Positions 26,626 to 36,851 of a stretch of 64,000 nt of DNA are shown here, piece after piece. Position numbers and translations under genes: made by a program. Within the stretch, counting starts at the first letter, position 1, and each line of letters starts with the position of its first letter. The DNA is from Chryseobacterium sp. YIM B08800 (GTDB lineage: Bacteria; Bacteroidota; Bacteroidia; Flavobacteriales; Weeksellaceae): positions 33,049 through 97,048 of the forward strand of contig NZ_JAPDKN010000027.1 in NCBI RefSeq assembly GCF_026163565.1. The letters run 5' to 3'. The notes under the pieces were generated by a model. It worked only from the letters and a program-made list of their open reading frames with translations. It did no database searches and was not told the DNA's origin.

Positions 26626-27582
26626 ATGGAATATTTAAGTTTCGAACTTCCTATAAAAGAGCTGATGGATCAATATCAAACATGTTCTTTAGTAGGAGAA
26701 GAAAGTGGTGTTGATGTAAAATTAGCATGCAGCCAGATCGAAGACAAGATCAGAGATACAAAAAAAGAGATCTACGGAAATCTTACACCTTGGCAAAGAG
26801 TACAGTTATCGCGTCATCCGGATCGCCCATATACTTTAGATTACATCAAAGGTATGGTAGATAAAGGAAGCTTCCTTGAGCTTCACGGTGACAGAAATTT
26901 TGCAGATGATCCTGCATTGGTTGGTGGTTTAGCTACTTTAGACGGACAAAGAATCATGATTCTTGGAACTCAAAAAGGAAGAACAACCAAAGAAAGACAA
27001 TACAGAAGATTCGGAATGCCAAATCCTGAAGGATACAGAAAAGCTTTAAGACTAATGAAGCTTGCTGAAAAATTCAAAATTCCTGTAGTTACTTTGGTAG
27101 ATACACCGGGAGCTTACCCAGGTTTGGAAGCTGAAGAAAGAGGACAAGGCGAAGCCATTGCAAGAAATATTTTTGAAATGACCATGCTTAAAACACCTAT
27201 CTTCACTTATATTATTGGTGAAGGAGCAAGTGGTGGTGCATTGGGAATTGGTGTTGGTAACAAAGTATATATGTTAGAAAACACTTGGTACACTGTAATT
27301 GCACCAGAAAGCTGTTCTTCAATTCTTTGGAGAAACTGGGATCATAAAGAAGATGCTGCAAACGCATTGAATCTTACTCCGAAAGATGCATTGAGAGAAA
27401 AATTCATCGACGGAATTATAGAAGAGCCACTTGGTGGAGCTCATTATGACCCTGAAGTTGCTTATTTAAATTTGAAAACTTCTATTTTACAAAACATAAA
27501 AGCTTTCTCTAAGTTTACAGGTAAGGAACTAGAAACTCACAGACAAGACAAATTTATTGCGATGGGGCAATTTAAAGGATAA
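26626..27582 (+). CDS. accA: acetyl-CoA carboxylase carboxyltransferase subunit alpha
   Basis: A 318-residue protein with the AccA hallmarks: '[22 protein letters not shown]', '[19 protein letters not shown]', '[27 protein letters not shown]', and the oxyanion-hole region '[24 protein letters not shown]' and '[14 protein letters not shown]'. Together with AccD (not in the window) it transfers the carboxyl group from biotinyl-AccB to acetyl-CoA. It is separate from accBC by 16 kb. A very strong hairpin terminator starts 2 bp after the stop. Confidence 0.97.
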   Translation: MEYLSFELPIKELMDQYQTCSLVGEESGVDVKLACSQIEDKIRDTKKEIYGNLTPWQRVQLSRHPDRPYTLDYIKGMVDKGSFLELHGDRNFADDPALVGGLATLDGQRIMILGTQKGRTTKERQYRRFGMPNPEGYRKALRLMKLAEKFKIPVVTLVDTPGAYPGLEAEERGQGEAIARNIFEMTMLKTPIFTYIIGEGASGGALGIGVGNKVYMLENTWYTVIAPESCSSILWRNWDHKEDAANALNLTPKDALREKFIDGIIEEPLGGAHYDPEVAYLNLKTSILQNIKAFSKFTGKELETHRQDKFIAMGQFKG

Positions 27583-27583
27583 C

Positions 27584-27622
27584 AAAAAGCGGTTAAGATT
27601 TTTTTTCTTAACCGCTTTTTTA
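27584..27622 (+). terminator. accA intrinsic terminator (bidirectional)
   Basis: Perfect 15-bp stem AAAAAGCGGTTAAGA / TCTTAACCGCTTTTT. It can also stop minus-strand transcription from the gene at 27643. Confidence 0.9.
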
Positions 27623-27642
27623 TTTTACACTTTTTCTGATAT

Positions 27643-28347
27643 TTAATCGGCAACATTCAGCTGAATTTCAATATCTCTTGTTACTTTTTTGACTGAAGAA
27701 TATTTCGCATCACAAACCATGGTTGTCAAAACATATTCTCCTTTTTCAACCATTACAAAATTCTGTCCGTTTGGTGGCACATCAAGATTATAATATTTTT
27801 TTCCGTTTATTTTTACAATCAATCTGCATTTCGATTTATTTTTAATATTAATATAAGCTTCATTATCGTTAGGATCATTATTGAAGAGGTGAGTCAAATA
27901 TGAAGCTGTTTTTTTTGCTTCAGCACTTGGCTCGGATTTTTTACTTGAACTTCCTACAGAAGCATAATTTACGGTACGCTCACGTTCCGGTGTTGTAGAT
28001 TTTGTATTTGAAGCTAAAGTTTTACCTTTATTAAGCTCATTATTGCTTACAATTTTTTCAATTTTATTTTTGCTTAAAGGTTTTATGGTAGGTTTTGCTT
28101 CTGCAGAATTATCTGCCATAATAATATCAATAAGTCTTCTTTTCAACTTATCATTTTTTTCGTGCCCCGGATTTTGCTTTATAAAACCTGCTATAATTCT
28201 TGCTTCAGCAGTAGACTCAGCTTCTTCAAGTGTATAAATAATAACCGTTTCTTTTTCTGCAACGACTTTAGTTTTGGCTTTTTTCCTCTTTTGAGCAATA
28301 CCAAGACTAAAAACGGAAAGAAATATGATTAGAAATAATTTTTTCAT
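27643..28347 (-). CDS. secreted protein with DUF6759-type C-terminal domain
   Basis: A 234-residue protein with a signal peptide (cleavage expected after Ala18, ...GIA/Q), a lysine-rich stretch, a low-complexity Ser/Ala/Lys linker to about residue 145, and a C-terminal domain from 'YLTHLFNNDPNDNEAYINIKNKSKCRLIVKINGKKYYNLDVP' to 'VCDAKYSSVKKVTRDIEI'. That domain, with two conserved cysteines, recurs in the proteins at 44335, 45974 and 46515; I associate it with DUF6759, a family mostly seen in Chryseobacterium relatives. Function unknown; envelope location is expected. It is divergent from tsf and convergent with accA. Confidence 0.7.
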   Translation of the reverse strand: MKKLFLIIFLSVFSLGIAQKRKKAKTKVVAEKETVIIYTLEEAESTAEARIIAGFIKQNPGHEKNDKLKRRLIDIIMADNSAEAKPTIKPLSKNKIEKIVSNNELNKGKTLASNTKSTTPERERTVNYASVGSSSKKSEPSAEAKKTASYLTHLFNNDPNDNEAYINIKNKSKCRLIVKINGKKYYNLDVPPNGQNFVMVEKGEYVLTTMVCDAKYSSVKKVTRDIEIQLNVAD

Positions 28348-28421
28348 GTAAAATCTTTAAAAATTTATTAAATAAATACTATAACGTTAAAAGTCATTTT
28401 TTAGTTTATCATTAAAATCAT

Positions 28422-28429
28422 TATCTTTG
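28422..28429 (+). promoter_or_regulatory. tsf promoter -7 element
   Basis: TATCTTTG, 61 bp before the tsf ATG. It shows that tsf is transcribed independently of rpsB in this genome, with a leader of about 55 nt. Confidence 0.6.
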
Positions 28430-28490
28430 CCCTGCTCAAAAATAAACTATTAAAGTTAATTATAATTTTAAATAAAAAATAATAAATATT

Positions 28491-29315
28491 ATGTCTTATT
28501 CACCAGCTGCTGCAGACGTAGCAAAATTAAGAAACCAAACAGGTGCAGGTATGATGGACTGCAAGAAAGCTCTAGTTGAAGCAGAAGGAGACTTCGAAAA
28601 AGCAGTTGATATCCTTAGAAAAAAAGGACAGAAAGTTGCAGCTAACAGAGCTGACAGAGATTCTTCTGAAGGTGCAGTAATCGCAAGAGTAAACGAAGAT
28701 AACACTTTAGGTGTTGTTATTTCTTTGAACTGCGAAACTGACTTCGTTGCTAAAAACGAAGCGTTCATCGAGTTAGCTTACGAATTAGCTGAAATGGCTA
28801 TTTTCGCTGCTACTAAAGAAGAATTATTGGCTACAGATTTCCACGGAATGACTGTTGCTGATAAATTGATCGAGCAAACTGGAGTTATCGGTGAGAAAAT
28901 CGAGATCGGTGCATTCGAAAGAATCACAGGACCTTTCTTGGGAGCTTACATCCACGCTGGAAACAAAATTGCTGCAATCACTTCACTTTCTGCTAAAGTA
29001 GAAGGAGCAGATGAAGCTGCTAAAGCTGTTTCTATGCAAGCTGCTGCAATGAACCCAATCGCTCTTGACGAAACTAAAGTTTCTCAGGAAACTATTGACA
29101 AAGAATTAGAAATCGAAAGACACAAACTTACTGAAGAAGGTAAGCCTGCAAACATTATCGATAATATCTTGAAAGGTAAAATGCAGAGATTCTACAAAGA
29201 CAACACTTTGGTACACCAAGATTTCATTAAAGACAGCTCTATTTCTGTAGCTGATTATGTAAAATCTGTAAACGCAGACCTTAAAGTAACAGGATTTGTA
29301 AGAGTTAGCTTATAA
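28491..29315 (+). CDS. tsf: translation elongation factor Ts
   Basis: A 274-residue protein with the N-terminal UBA-like domain 'KLRNQTGAGMMDCKKALVEAEGDFEKAVDILRKKG' and the EF-Tu-interacting core 'NCETDFVAKNEAF'. It regenerates EF-Tu-GTP. In most bacteria, including other Flavobacteriia, tsf directly follows rpsB; here rpsB is at 47311-48075 on the opposite strand, 18 kb away. It has its own promoter and terminator, so it works as a single-gene unit. Confidence 0.97.
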   Translation: MSYSPAAADVAKLRNQTGAGMMDCKKALVEAEGDFEKAVDILRKKGQKVAANRADRDSSEGAVIARVNEDNTLGVVISLNCETDFVAKNEAFIELAYELAEMAIFAATKEELLATDFHGMTVADKLIEQTGVIGEKIEIGAFERITGPFLGAYIHAGNKIAAITSLSAKVEGADEAAKAVSMQAAAMNPIALDETKVSQETIDKELEIERHKLTEEGKPANIIDNILKGKMQRFYKDNTLVHQDFIKDSSISVADYVKSVNADLKVTGFVRVSL

Positions 29316-29338
29316 TAGCTTTTCAAATTTAAAATACT

Positions 29339-29370
29339 AATCCCGATGATTCTTTCATCGGGATTTTTTT
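29339..29370 (+). terminator. tsf intrinsic terminator
   Basis: AATCCCGATGA / TCATCGGGATT stem, then TTTTTT. Confidence 0.85.
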
Positions 29371-29487
29371 GTGATCATTTCAATTTAGGATATTAACAAT
29401 ATATGAAGTTAGTTTTAAATTTTCCACATTTCAGTAAACATTAAAAAAGTGTTAAAAAAATACTGTAAAAAATTGATTATTAATGCT

Positions 29488-29495
29488 TAAATTTG
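29488..29495 (+). promoter_or_regulatory. -7 element of first large adhesin-like gene
   Basis: TAAATTTG, 19 bp before the ATG at 29515. No well-placed -33 TTTG was seen. Confidence 0.5.
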
Positions 29496-29514
29496 TCGCC
29501 CCTAAAACTGAGGC

Positions 29515-32500
29515 ATGAAAAGATTTCTACTTATTATCTGTACATTTTGGTGTTTTATCCTTAATGCTCAACTCGATACCGAGCACTGGTTTGCTCCTAT
29601 GTCTGCAAAGGCCGGAACTGGTGGTCTTGAAGGATATTTATATTTATCAACCAATGAAACAGTACCTTTTGCGGTACAAATCTTCAACAATAACACGTTG
29701 TACACAACGGTACAGGTAAGTAAAAATAACCCTGCACAAGTAATTATTCCTAATAATTTTTTGATTGCATCATCTCAAAACCAGTTGTTTACCCCGAATA
29801 ACATGGGATTGAATGTAAAAGGATCAAAAAAATTCTTTGCCAATTATAGATTTGCAATGACCAATCATGCTGAAATTCTTACATCAAAAGGAGCAGCAGG
29901 TTTAGGAACAACATTTTATGCAGGTATGGCTCCTATTACAGGATCAGAAGATCACATGAATGCTACAATCGGAGTTACTGCAACTGAAGATAATACTGTT
30001 GTTACAATTTCCGGTTACAATCCGAATATCACTTTTTCAGACGGAATATCTTCACCTACAAGAACATTTACGCTTAATAAAGGTAAATCTTACATCTTAG
30101 ATGTCGTAAGTTCTTGGTCGCTTGCCAATAAAACAGGATTAGTAGGCGCAAAAATTGTCGCAACAAAAGCTATTTCTGTAACTAATGGAAACTTTAATGC
30201 AGCCTACACTACTCAAAATCTTACCAACAATGATATTTTGATGGATCAGGCGGTTCCTGTAGATCGTTTAGGAAAAGATTTTGTAGTAGTAAAAGGAAAC
30301 GGAACGGTGACTTCTCAAATGGAAACCGCTTTGATTATTGCTACCGAAAACAACACACAGATCACATTTAACGGAAGCGGAGCAACAACAACTCTTAATG
30401 AGGGACAATATTATTTAGTTCCTAGTGCAAGATATCAACATCAGGGAAATGGTCATTATAATATGAATATTTCTTCAACTAAAAACATCTATGTGTACCA
30501 GCTTCTTTCCGGTGCTACCAATGGAAATGAATATGCTTCCGGAGGAATGAATTTCATCCCGCCTTTAAGCTGTTTTATGCCAAATAAAATTGACGAAATA
30601 GGTTTTATCAACAGAATCGGAGGACAGACTTTTGCGACAAGATTAAATATTATCACTCAAGCAGGAGCAACCGTAACTTTAAACGGAGGTAATATTGCAG
30701 CAGGAAACGGGCCTTATCCGGTAACAGGAAATCCAAATTGGGTAAGTTATTCTATCCAAAATGTGACAGGAAATGTAACATTAAACTCGACGAAAGCAAT
30801 GACTGCAGGAATTGCTGCAGGAAGTGGTGCTGTAGGATATGGCGGATATTTTGCAGGATTTTCATCAGTTCCGGCGATTACCAAAACCGGTGACTGCTAC
30901 GCAGGAATTCTTTTACAGGTTGATAATAATTACGATGGCTATCAATGGTATTTAAATGGTGTTGCCATTCCAGGCGCAACTACTTTTTCCATTAATCCTG
31001 AACTGTATGGAGCAGGAGCTTATACCTGCTCAGTTACTAAGAACAATTGTGAAACAAAATTGACGACGATATACAATTACACACTTTGTCCGCCAATTTC
31101 TACAACAACTTTTACAATCGGGTCTTGTAACACCAAAGTGATTACTCCAGTATTTACGAGTTCTACACAAACTATTGTTCCGTCATTAACGGCAATTATT
31201 TCTCAGCCAACTAACGGAACAGCAACAGTAAACCCGACCACAGGACAAATTACTTACACCCCAAATGCGACAACCGTAAATACAACAGACCAGTTTATTT
31301 ATTATATTCAAGGAAATGGAAATCCTTTTGCTTTTGAATATTTTAAAATCATCATCAACACAGATGTTCTTCAGGTAAACAATGCCTCAATAAGCATTTG
31401 TAATAGCGCTGCAGGAAATGGAACCTATAATCTAACGACTGCAAATGTTACCTCAGCTGTTGGAACTACTATTACTTATTTTACCAATGCAAATTTAACG
31501 GGGCAAATTACTGATCCAACAAATTACACCGGACCTGCAGGAATTATTTATGCCAATGTAACTTCAGCTTACGGATGTTCTAAAGTTGCGCAGATTACAT
31601 TGACGATGAATCCTGCTCCAAACATCAATACAAGTACTTATAATGCGGAATTTTGTGATGATAATTCTTCTGGAGTTATCAACATCAATTTTGCAGCGGT
31701 TACTCCACAAATTGTTACCAATTCAGCAAATTTTACTGTAAAATATTATTTAAATCAAGCTGATGCAACTGCAGGAAATAACAATACATTACCTACTAAC
31801 TGGAATTACACTACAAATACTACAGTTTATGTAAGAGTTGAAAGTACAAACGGATGTCCTCCTGCATTTGGACAAATTAATTTTGTTATTAAAAACAAAG
31901 TTCCTTTGCTAACTCCAACGCACGTTGTAGAAATTTGCGATACAGACATGAATGGTTCTGAAACGGTGAATCTAAATAATTATAAAAATATTTTCACGAC
32001 AGACCCAGGAACTAACGTCACTTTCCACAACAGTTTGGCAGATGCACAATCTGGTGCAAACGCAATCCCTGCAACACAAACCATCAATAACGGAGCAACG
32101 GGAACTTTTTATTTAAGATTTACAAATGCAACACAGTGTTTTAATACTGCGAGTTTAGCAATCAAAGTAAATGCTGTTCCTAATATCAATATTGCGAATT
32201 TTAATGGTAATCTTTGTGACGATAATTTTGACGGAATTGTAAATGTAAATTTCAATACTATTACTCCGCAAGTGGTAACAAATTCTGCCAATTTCACGGT
32301 AAGATATTATTTAAATCAAACTGATGCTAATGCCGGAAACAACAATACACTACCAACCAACTGGACTTATACATCAGCAACAACCGTTTACATAAGAGTA
32401 GATGGCACAAGTACAACTTGCCCGACTGCTTTTGGACAAATTAATTTTACTGTAGGTAATAAAATCGCCTTAATTACTACAAACTTTACTGCTGAAATTT

Positions 32501-33417
32501 GCGATAATGATTTAAATGGTTCACAAAGTGTTAATCTAAATGATTATAGAAATCAGTTTACTGCAGACCCTTCGGTAACATTAACTTACCACTCTACTTT
32601 GGCAGATGCACAATCAGGAATCAACGGATTAGCAGTCAACCAAATTATTACCACTCCGGCTACATTTTATATCAGATTCACAAGTAATAACGGATGTCCG
32701 AATACAGCAACTTTGAAGATCAGCTTAAGATCACCAAAAAAATCTGAAGTTTTGAAAGATCAGATTATTTGTTCAAATGACAAAGCAGTTTTGAATGCCG
32801 GAGACGGATTTACATCTTATTTATGGAGTACGGGAGCGACTACTTCTACCATTACTGTCGGCGTAGGAACTTATTATGTAGACTTAGGCTTTAACGGTTG
32901 TACATACAGACAAAACGTGACGGTAACTGCGGCACAAGCTCCAACTATTACGAGCATTGTTGTTACAGGAACTACTGCCACAATCAATGTTACAGGAGGA
33001 AATGCACCTTATCAATATTCATTAAATGGTTCTGATTATCAAAATTCTAATATATTTACCGGTTTAACGAGAGGTCCGTACAAAGTTTATGTAATTGGAA
33101 GAGACGGTTGTCAACCTGTCATCAAAGATTTTTTAATTTTAAATTTAATTAATACGATCACTCCAAACGGAGACGGAAGAAATGATGTTTTAGATTATTC
33201 TGATTTAAGAATTAAAGATCAGGTAAGCATTGAAGTTGTTGACCGTTATGGCGCAGCAGTTTACAAATCTTCTGGCGACAACTACAAGTGGGACGGAAAA
33301 TCTGGCGGAAGAAATCTTTCAACAGGAACCTATTGGTATATCATCAAATGGATTGAGCCAGATACAAAATTACCAGTTTCTCACGCTGGATGGTTGTTAA
33401 TAAAGAATCGAGAATAG
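29515..33417 (+). CDS. giant secreted protein 1: IgGFc-binding-like N-terminus, Ig/SprB repeats, T9SS type B C-terminal domain
   Basis: A 1300-residue protein with a signal peptide (cut after Ala18). Residues about 20-450 form a module shared by all four genes of the array ('LDTEHWFAPMSAKAG', 'LYLSTNETVPFAVQIFNNN', 'MDQAVPVDRLGKDFVVVKGNG'), resembling the bacterial IgGFc-binding N-terminal family. An Ig-like domain follows at 461-515 ('YDGYQWYLNGVAIPGAT'), then a 'QPTNGTATVNPTTGQITYTPN' cadherin/Big-like repeat, a CDxDxDG-bearing 187-residue unit present twice (703-889 and 890-1076), a SprB-like repeat (about 1141-1205), and a gliding-motility C-terminal domain from ITPNGDGRND at about 1213. 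Export by T9SS and surface attachment are inferred from that end. Confidence 0.85.
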   Translation: MKRFLLIICTFWCFILNAQLDTEHWFAPMSAKAGTGGLEGYLYLSTNETVPFAVQIFNNNTLYTTVQVSKNNPAQVIIPNNFLIASSQNQLFTPNNMGLNVKGSKKFFANYRFAMTNHAEILTSKGAAGLGTTFYAGMAPITGSEDHMNATIGVTATEDNTVVTISGYNPNITFSDGISSPTRTFTLNKGKSYILDVVSSWSLANKTGLVGAKIVATKAISVTNGNFNAAYTTQNLTNNDILMDQAVPVDRLGKDFVVVKGNGTVTSQMETALIIATENNTQITFNGSGATTTLNEGQYYLVPSARYQHQGNGHYNMNISSTKNIYVYQLLSGATNGNEYASGGMNFIPPLSCFMPNKIDEIGFINRIGGQTFATRLNIITQAGATVTLNGGNIAAGNGPYPVTGNPNWVSYSIQNVTGNVTLNSTKAMTAGIAAGSGAVGYGGYFAGFSSVPAITKTGDCYAGILLQVDNNYDGYQWYLNGVAIPGATTFSINPELYGAGAYTCSVTKNNCETKLTTIYNYTLCPPISTTTFTIGSCNTKVITPVFTSSTQTIVPSLTAIISQPTNGTATVNPTTGQITYTPNATTVNTTDQFIYYIQGNGNPFAFEYFKIIINTDVLQVNNASISICNSAAGNGTYNLTTANVTSAVGTTITYFTNANLTGQITDPTNYTGPAGIIYANVTSAYGCSKVAQITLTMNPAPNINTSTYNAEFCDDNSSGVININFAAVTPQIVTNSANFTVKYYLNQADATAGNNNTLPTNWNYTTNTTVYVRVESTNGCPPAFGQINFVIKNKVPLLTPTHVVEICDTDMNGSETVNLNNYKNIFTTDPGTNVTFHNSLADAQSGANAIPATQTINNGATGTFYLRFTNATQCFNTASLAIKVNAVPNINIANFNGNLCDDNFDGIVNVNFNTITPQVVTNSANFTVRYYLNQTDANAGNNNTLPTNWTYTSATTVYIRVDGTSTTCPTAFGQINFTVGNKIALITTNFTAEICDNDLNGSQSVNLNDYRNQFTADPSVTLTYHSTLADAQSGINGLAVNQIITTPATFYIRFTSNNGCPNTATLKISLRSPKKSEVLKDQIICSNDKAVLNAGDGFTSYLWSTGATTSTITVGVGTYYVDLGFNGCTYRQNVTVTAAQAPTITSIVVTGTTATINVTGGNAPYQYSLNGSDYQNSNIFTGLTRGPYKVYVIGRDGCQPVIKDFLILNLINTITPNGDGRNDVLDYSDLRIKDQVSIEVVDRYGAAVYKSSGDNYKWDGKSGGRNLSTGTYWYIIKWIEPDTKLPVSHAGWLLIKNRE
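31621..32742 (+). repeat. in-frame 561-bp tandem duplication within giant protein 1
   Basis: Two consecutive units start at 31621 and 32182, exactly 561 bp (187 codons) apart. Both begin with Asn-Ile-Asn, carry 'TPQ[IV]VTNSANFTV[KR]YYLNQ.DA.AGNNNTLPTNW' and end in a second CD.D.NGS motif. The shared stretches are nearly identical at protein level, whereas the equivalent single unit in giant protein 4 is more divergent, so the duplication is comparatively recent. Confidence 0.85.
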
Positions 33418-33472
33418 ATTTTAAATTTGATTATTAATAAATCATATCTTTTATAGCAATCAAATTCATAAA

Positions 33473-33509
33473 TAAAAAAGGAGAATTCATAATGAATTTT
33501 CCTTTTTTA
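33473..33509 (+). terminator. terminator after giant gene 1
   Basis: AAAAAAGGAGAATTCAT / ATGAATTTTCCTTTTTT stem. The rest of the 279-bp gap (33418-33696) is AT-rich and holds only the next promoter as a recognisable signal. Confidence 0.75.
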
Positions 33510-33664
33510 TTTACACAACAATATCTAAAAAACATGTTTAATTGCGTTCTGCATGGTTTAATTTTAATATCATTAATTTGTAATTTCAACAGGCCACACA
33601 ATAGAATCGGGAATAAATTTTAAATTTTGTTTATGATTTATTAATAATATATTAAATATTATTT

Positions 33665-33687
33665 TAATTTTGTAGAAATCCTAATTC
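33665..33687 (+). promoter_or_regulatory. -7 element and conserved leader of giant gene 2
   Basis: TAATTTTG at 33665-33672 runs into GTAGAAATCCTAATTC (33672-33687). The same leader, with one change, precedes giant gene 3 at 36859-36874. Confidence 0.6.
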
Positions 33688-33696
33688 CATAATTTT

Positions 33697-36600
33697 ATGA
33701 AAAGATTTCTACTCAGCTTAGCATTAATACTTGGCATGTTTACATCTCTGTTTGCGCAAAGAGACACAGAGCACTGGATTGCGCCCTACTATGCTACCGC
33801 TGGAGGGTACACAAATAAATTATATTTGTCTACCGACAATGCAGCCCCTTTTGTAGTTACCGTCTATAACAATAATGCTGTTATAGGGACAGTAACAATT
33901 AGCAAAAACAATCCGATGACCTTCGATATTCCGGTCGCTACCATCTCAGCCAATCTTGCTGCGGATGCATTTAATGTTATTACTAAAGGAGTGTATCTCC
34001 AAGGAAGTAAACCATTCTATTGTACGCTAAGATTGGGGCAATTCTCACATGGTGAGATTGTTACGAGCAAAGGTAAAGCCGGTCTTGGTAAAGAATTTTA
34101 CGTTGCTAATACTCCATCTACTGCAACCTCAAACAATTTTACAGCCGGAGTGCTTGCTACAGAAAACAATACAGTAGTTACAGTAACCTGGAATGGCACT
34201 ATCAATTTTTTTGGAGCGCCCAATCCAGCGCCAGCAAACACCCATACTTTCACTTTAAATAAAGGACAATCTTTTATTTTCGCAGGAAATACTTCAGGAA
34301 CAGCACCTTTTATGGGCGCTAAAATTGTTTCTGATAAACCAATTACCCTTACAAACGGAAACGTGAATGGGAATTTTGGAAATAACACAGGATCTGGCTC
34401 AGACGCAATTTTAGATCAATCTGTTCCGGTAGAAAGACTAGGTAGTACTTTTGCCATGGTGAGAACGAAATCTACCACTTCAGATTTAGAAGGTGGAATT
34501 GTAATCGCTACAGAAAATAATACAGACATATATTTAAATGGTGCGGGAGCCGCTGTTGCTACCATCAATCAAGGGCAATGGTATAGAATTCCGGGAAGTG
34601 CCTATCAATTACAAGGAACTAATAACCACTACAATATGTTGGTTACAACTTCCAAAAATGCATACTTATATCAGTTGGTTTCTGTAAATGATAATAGTGC
34701 AACTTGTGGTTTTAACTATATTCCACCATTGAACTGTTTCTTACCTAGGAAAATCGATGAAATTGGAAAAATTAATGAAATGCCTGGTTATACAGGTACG
34801 ATTAATCTAAAATTAAATATTTTAACGGAAGCAGGAGCTACAGTATTAGTAAATAATGTACCTCCAACTCCAGCACAGGGACCTTACCCTCTTACAGGAA
34901 ATACAACATGGGTAACCTATGCAATTGAAGGAATACCAGACAATTTAACTATTACATCTACCAAAGCCGTTACAGCAGGTATTAATGGTGGATATGAAAC
35001 AGCAGGATACGGTGGATATTTTGCAGGGTTCTCTTCAATTCCGGTAATTTCAAAACAGACTGGAGAATGTATTCCCGGAATTATTTTAGAAGTTGATGAT
35101 GGTTATGACAGCTATCAGTGGTTCTTGAATAATACGCCAATTACAGGAGCAACGACAAACACAATAACACCTGCTGTTGCCGGAAACTATACTGTAAAAG
35201 TAACAATGGGAACTTGCCCACCAGTGACAACACCTATCTACAAAGTATTTACTTGTTTGGGGCAAACTACTCAAAATATAAATATCTGTGGTACAAAAGC
35301 AATTGTTCCTACATTTACAAACTCAACCCAAACACCAGTACCAGGAACTGTGCAAATCATTACACAGCCAACGAAAGGAACAGCAACCCTTAATCCGGCT
35401 ACTGGAGTAATTACTTACATTCCAAATCCAGGATATTTAGGTCCAGATAAGATTGTTTATAAATTCTGTGGTAATGCCCCTGAATTTGTAGATTGTGAAC
35501 AGATAACTTTAAATTTAAATGTTGTTCCTTTTGTATTGACAGACAGAACAATCCAGGCTTGTCAATATGCTGGAAACGGATTTTTTGATTTAACGACAGC
35601 AAACGTGACAGACAATACTGTACCGACAACGAAAAAATTCTATCCAACTCTAGCAAATTTAGAGGCAAACACTAATCAGATTACCAATCCTACAAATTAC
35701 TTCTCAGGATTAGGTTCAGTATATGTAAGAGTTTTAACAGCTGAAGGATGTGTAGGAAATGCTAAAATTACTTTAGATTTCTTCCCTACTCCAGTAGTTA
35801 CAGAGGCAACCTTAACGGAATGCTTCATAGAGAACAACGAAACTCAAGGAAGATTTAATCTTTTGAGCGCAAATGTAACAGCTGAAACACCAGTTACGAA
35901 AAAATTCTATCCTACTTCTACCGATGCAAGCAACGGAACGAATGAAATTTTAGGTGTTGATTCTTATATTTCAGCAAACGGTACTGTATATGCAAGAGTT
36001 TTTAACTCTCACGATTGTTATGCAATAGCTAAAATCAATCTGAAAGTAACTCCTCCAAAAAGATCTCCATTATTGGTAGATAAATACATTTGTATTGATG
36101 ACAGAACTACTTTAGATGCTGGTCCGGGATACCAATCTTACCGTTGGAGCACTGGTGCAACTACACAATCAATAGTAGGAGTAGCCGTTGGCGATTACTG
36201 GGTAATTCTTCAGGATGCGGGATGCTCTGTGAAACAGTTTGTGAGCGTAAAGAAAGCACAAGACCCTGTTATTACTTCAATTGAAATAGCTAATAATACA
36301 GCTACAGTAATTGTGACAGGCGGAATCGCTCCATATCAATTCTCTGCAGACGGAGTAACTTGGCAAGACTCTAATGTGTTTACCAATCTTACCAGAGGAC
36401 AACAGACATTCTATGTAAAAGATTCTTTCAACTGTACTCCTATTTCAGTGGAAGTTACTGTTCCTAATTTAGTAAATGCAATTACTCCTAATGGTGACAA
36501 CGTAAATGATTACATAGATTACAGAGAATTAGCTTATAAGGATAATCTTGTTTTCGTAATTTATGACAGATATGGCAACAAAATATTTACAGGAGATAGA

Positions 36601-36747
36601 TCTAATAACTACAGATGGGACGGAACCCATTCTAATAAAAAGATATTAACCGGTACTTATTGGTATCATATCAACTGGAATGAACCAAATGAAGCAAAAA
36701 CTCCAATTAAATACACAGGTTGGATCCTTGTTAAGAACAGAGAATAA
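33697..36747 (+). CDS. giant secreted protein 2: IgGFc-binding-like N-terminus, Ig/SprB repeats, T9SS type B C-terminal domain
   Basis: A 1016-residue member of the tandem array, with a signal peptide (cut after Ala20). N-terminal module 'RDTEHWIAPYYATAG', 'LYLSTDNAAPFVVTVYNNNAVIGTVTISKNN'; Ig-like 'YDSYQWFLNNTPITGAT'; 'QPTKGTATLNPATGVITYIPN' repeat; two shorter modules each carrying a '[VT][PT]VTKKFYPT..[AD]' stretch; 'YRWSTGATTQSIVGVAVGDYWV' segment; SprB-like repeat; and the C-terminal domain from ITPNGDNVND to VKNRE. It lacks the CDxDxDG unit of proteins 1 and 4. The closest relative in the window is protein 3. A surface adhesin or motility-associated role is inferred. Confidence 0.84.
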   Translation: MKRFLLSLALILGMFTSLFAQRDTEHWIAPYYATAGGYTNKLYLSTDNAAPFVVTVYNNNAVIGTVTISKNNPMTFDIPVATISANLAADAFNVITKGVYLQGSKPFYCTLRLGQFSHGEIVTSKGKAGLGKEFYVANTPSTATSNNFTAGVLATENNTVVTVTWNGTINFFGAPNPAPANTHTFTLNKGQSFIFAGNTSGTAPFMGAKIVSDKPITLTNGNVNGNFGNNTGSGSDAILDQSVPVERLGSTFAMVRTKSTTSDLEGGIVIATENNTDIYLNGAGAAVATINQGQWYRIPGSAYQLQGTNNHYNMLVTTSKNAYLYQLVSVNDNSATCGFNYIPPLNCFLPRKIDEIGKINEMPGYTGTINLKLNILTEAGATVLVNNVPPTPAQGPYPLTGNTTWVTYAIEGIPDNLTITSTKAVTAGINGGYETAGYGGYFAGFSSIPVISKQTGECIPGIILEVDDGYDSYQWFLNNTPITGATTNTITPAVAGNYTVKVTMGTCPPVTTPIYKVFTCLGQTTQNINICGTKAIVPTFTNSTQTPVPGTVQIITQPTKGTATLNPATGVITYIPNPGYLGPDKIVYKFCGNAPEFVDCEQITLNLNVVPFVLTDRTIQACQYAGNGFFDLTTANVTDNTVPTTKKFYPTLANLEANTNQITNPTNYFSGLGSVYVRVLTAEGCVGNAKITLDFFPTPVVTEATLTECFIENNETQGRFNLLSANVTAETPVTKKFYPTSTDASNGTNEILGVDSYISANGTVYARVFNSHDCYAIAKINLKVTPPKRSPLLVDKYICIDDRTTLDAGPGYQSYRWSTGATTQSIVGVAVGDYWVILQDAGCSVKQFVSVKKAQDPVITSIEIANNTATVIVTGGIAPYQFSADGVTWQDSNVFTNLTRGQQTFYVKDSFNCTPISVEVTVPNLVNAITPNGDNVNDYIDYRELAYKDNLVFVIYDRYGNKIFTGDRSNNYRWDGTHSNKKILTGTYWYHINWNEPNEAKTPIKYTGWILVKNRE

Positions 36748-36766
36748 GGCTCACCACTTTATACCA

Positions 36767-36794
36767 AGCCACAACCTAACAGTTGTGGCTTTTT
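36767..36794 (+). terminator. terminator after giant gene 2
   Basis: Perfect AGCCACAAC / GTTGTGGCT stem and T-run. Confidence 0.85.
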
Positions 36795-36851
36795 CTTATC
36801 TATAATTAATATTTTATAATATTTTTTTACAATACTTCTAAATTATTCTAT

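Noticed and set aside
28496..28768. Open minus-strand frame opposite tsf
   Set aside because: It is a shadow of the conserved EF-Ts coding strand with no homology or promoter; the many similar frames opposite the giant genes were rejected for the same reason.
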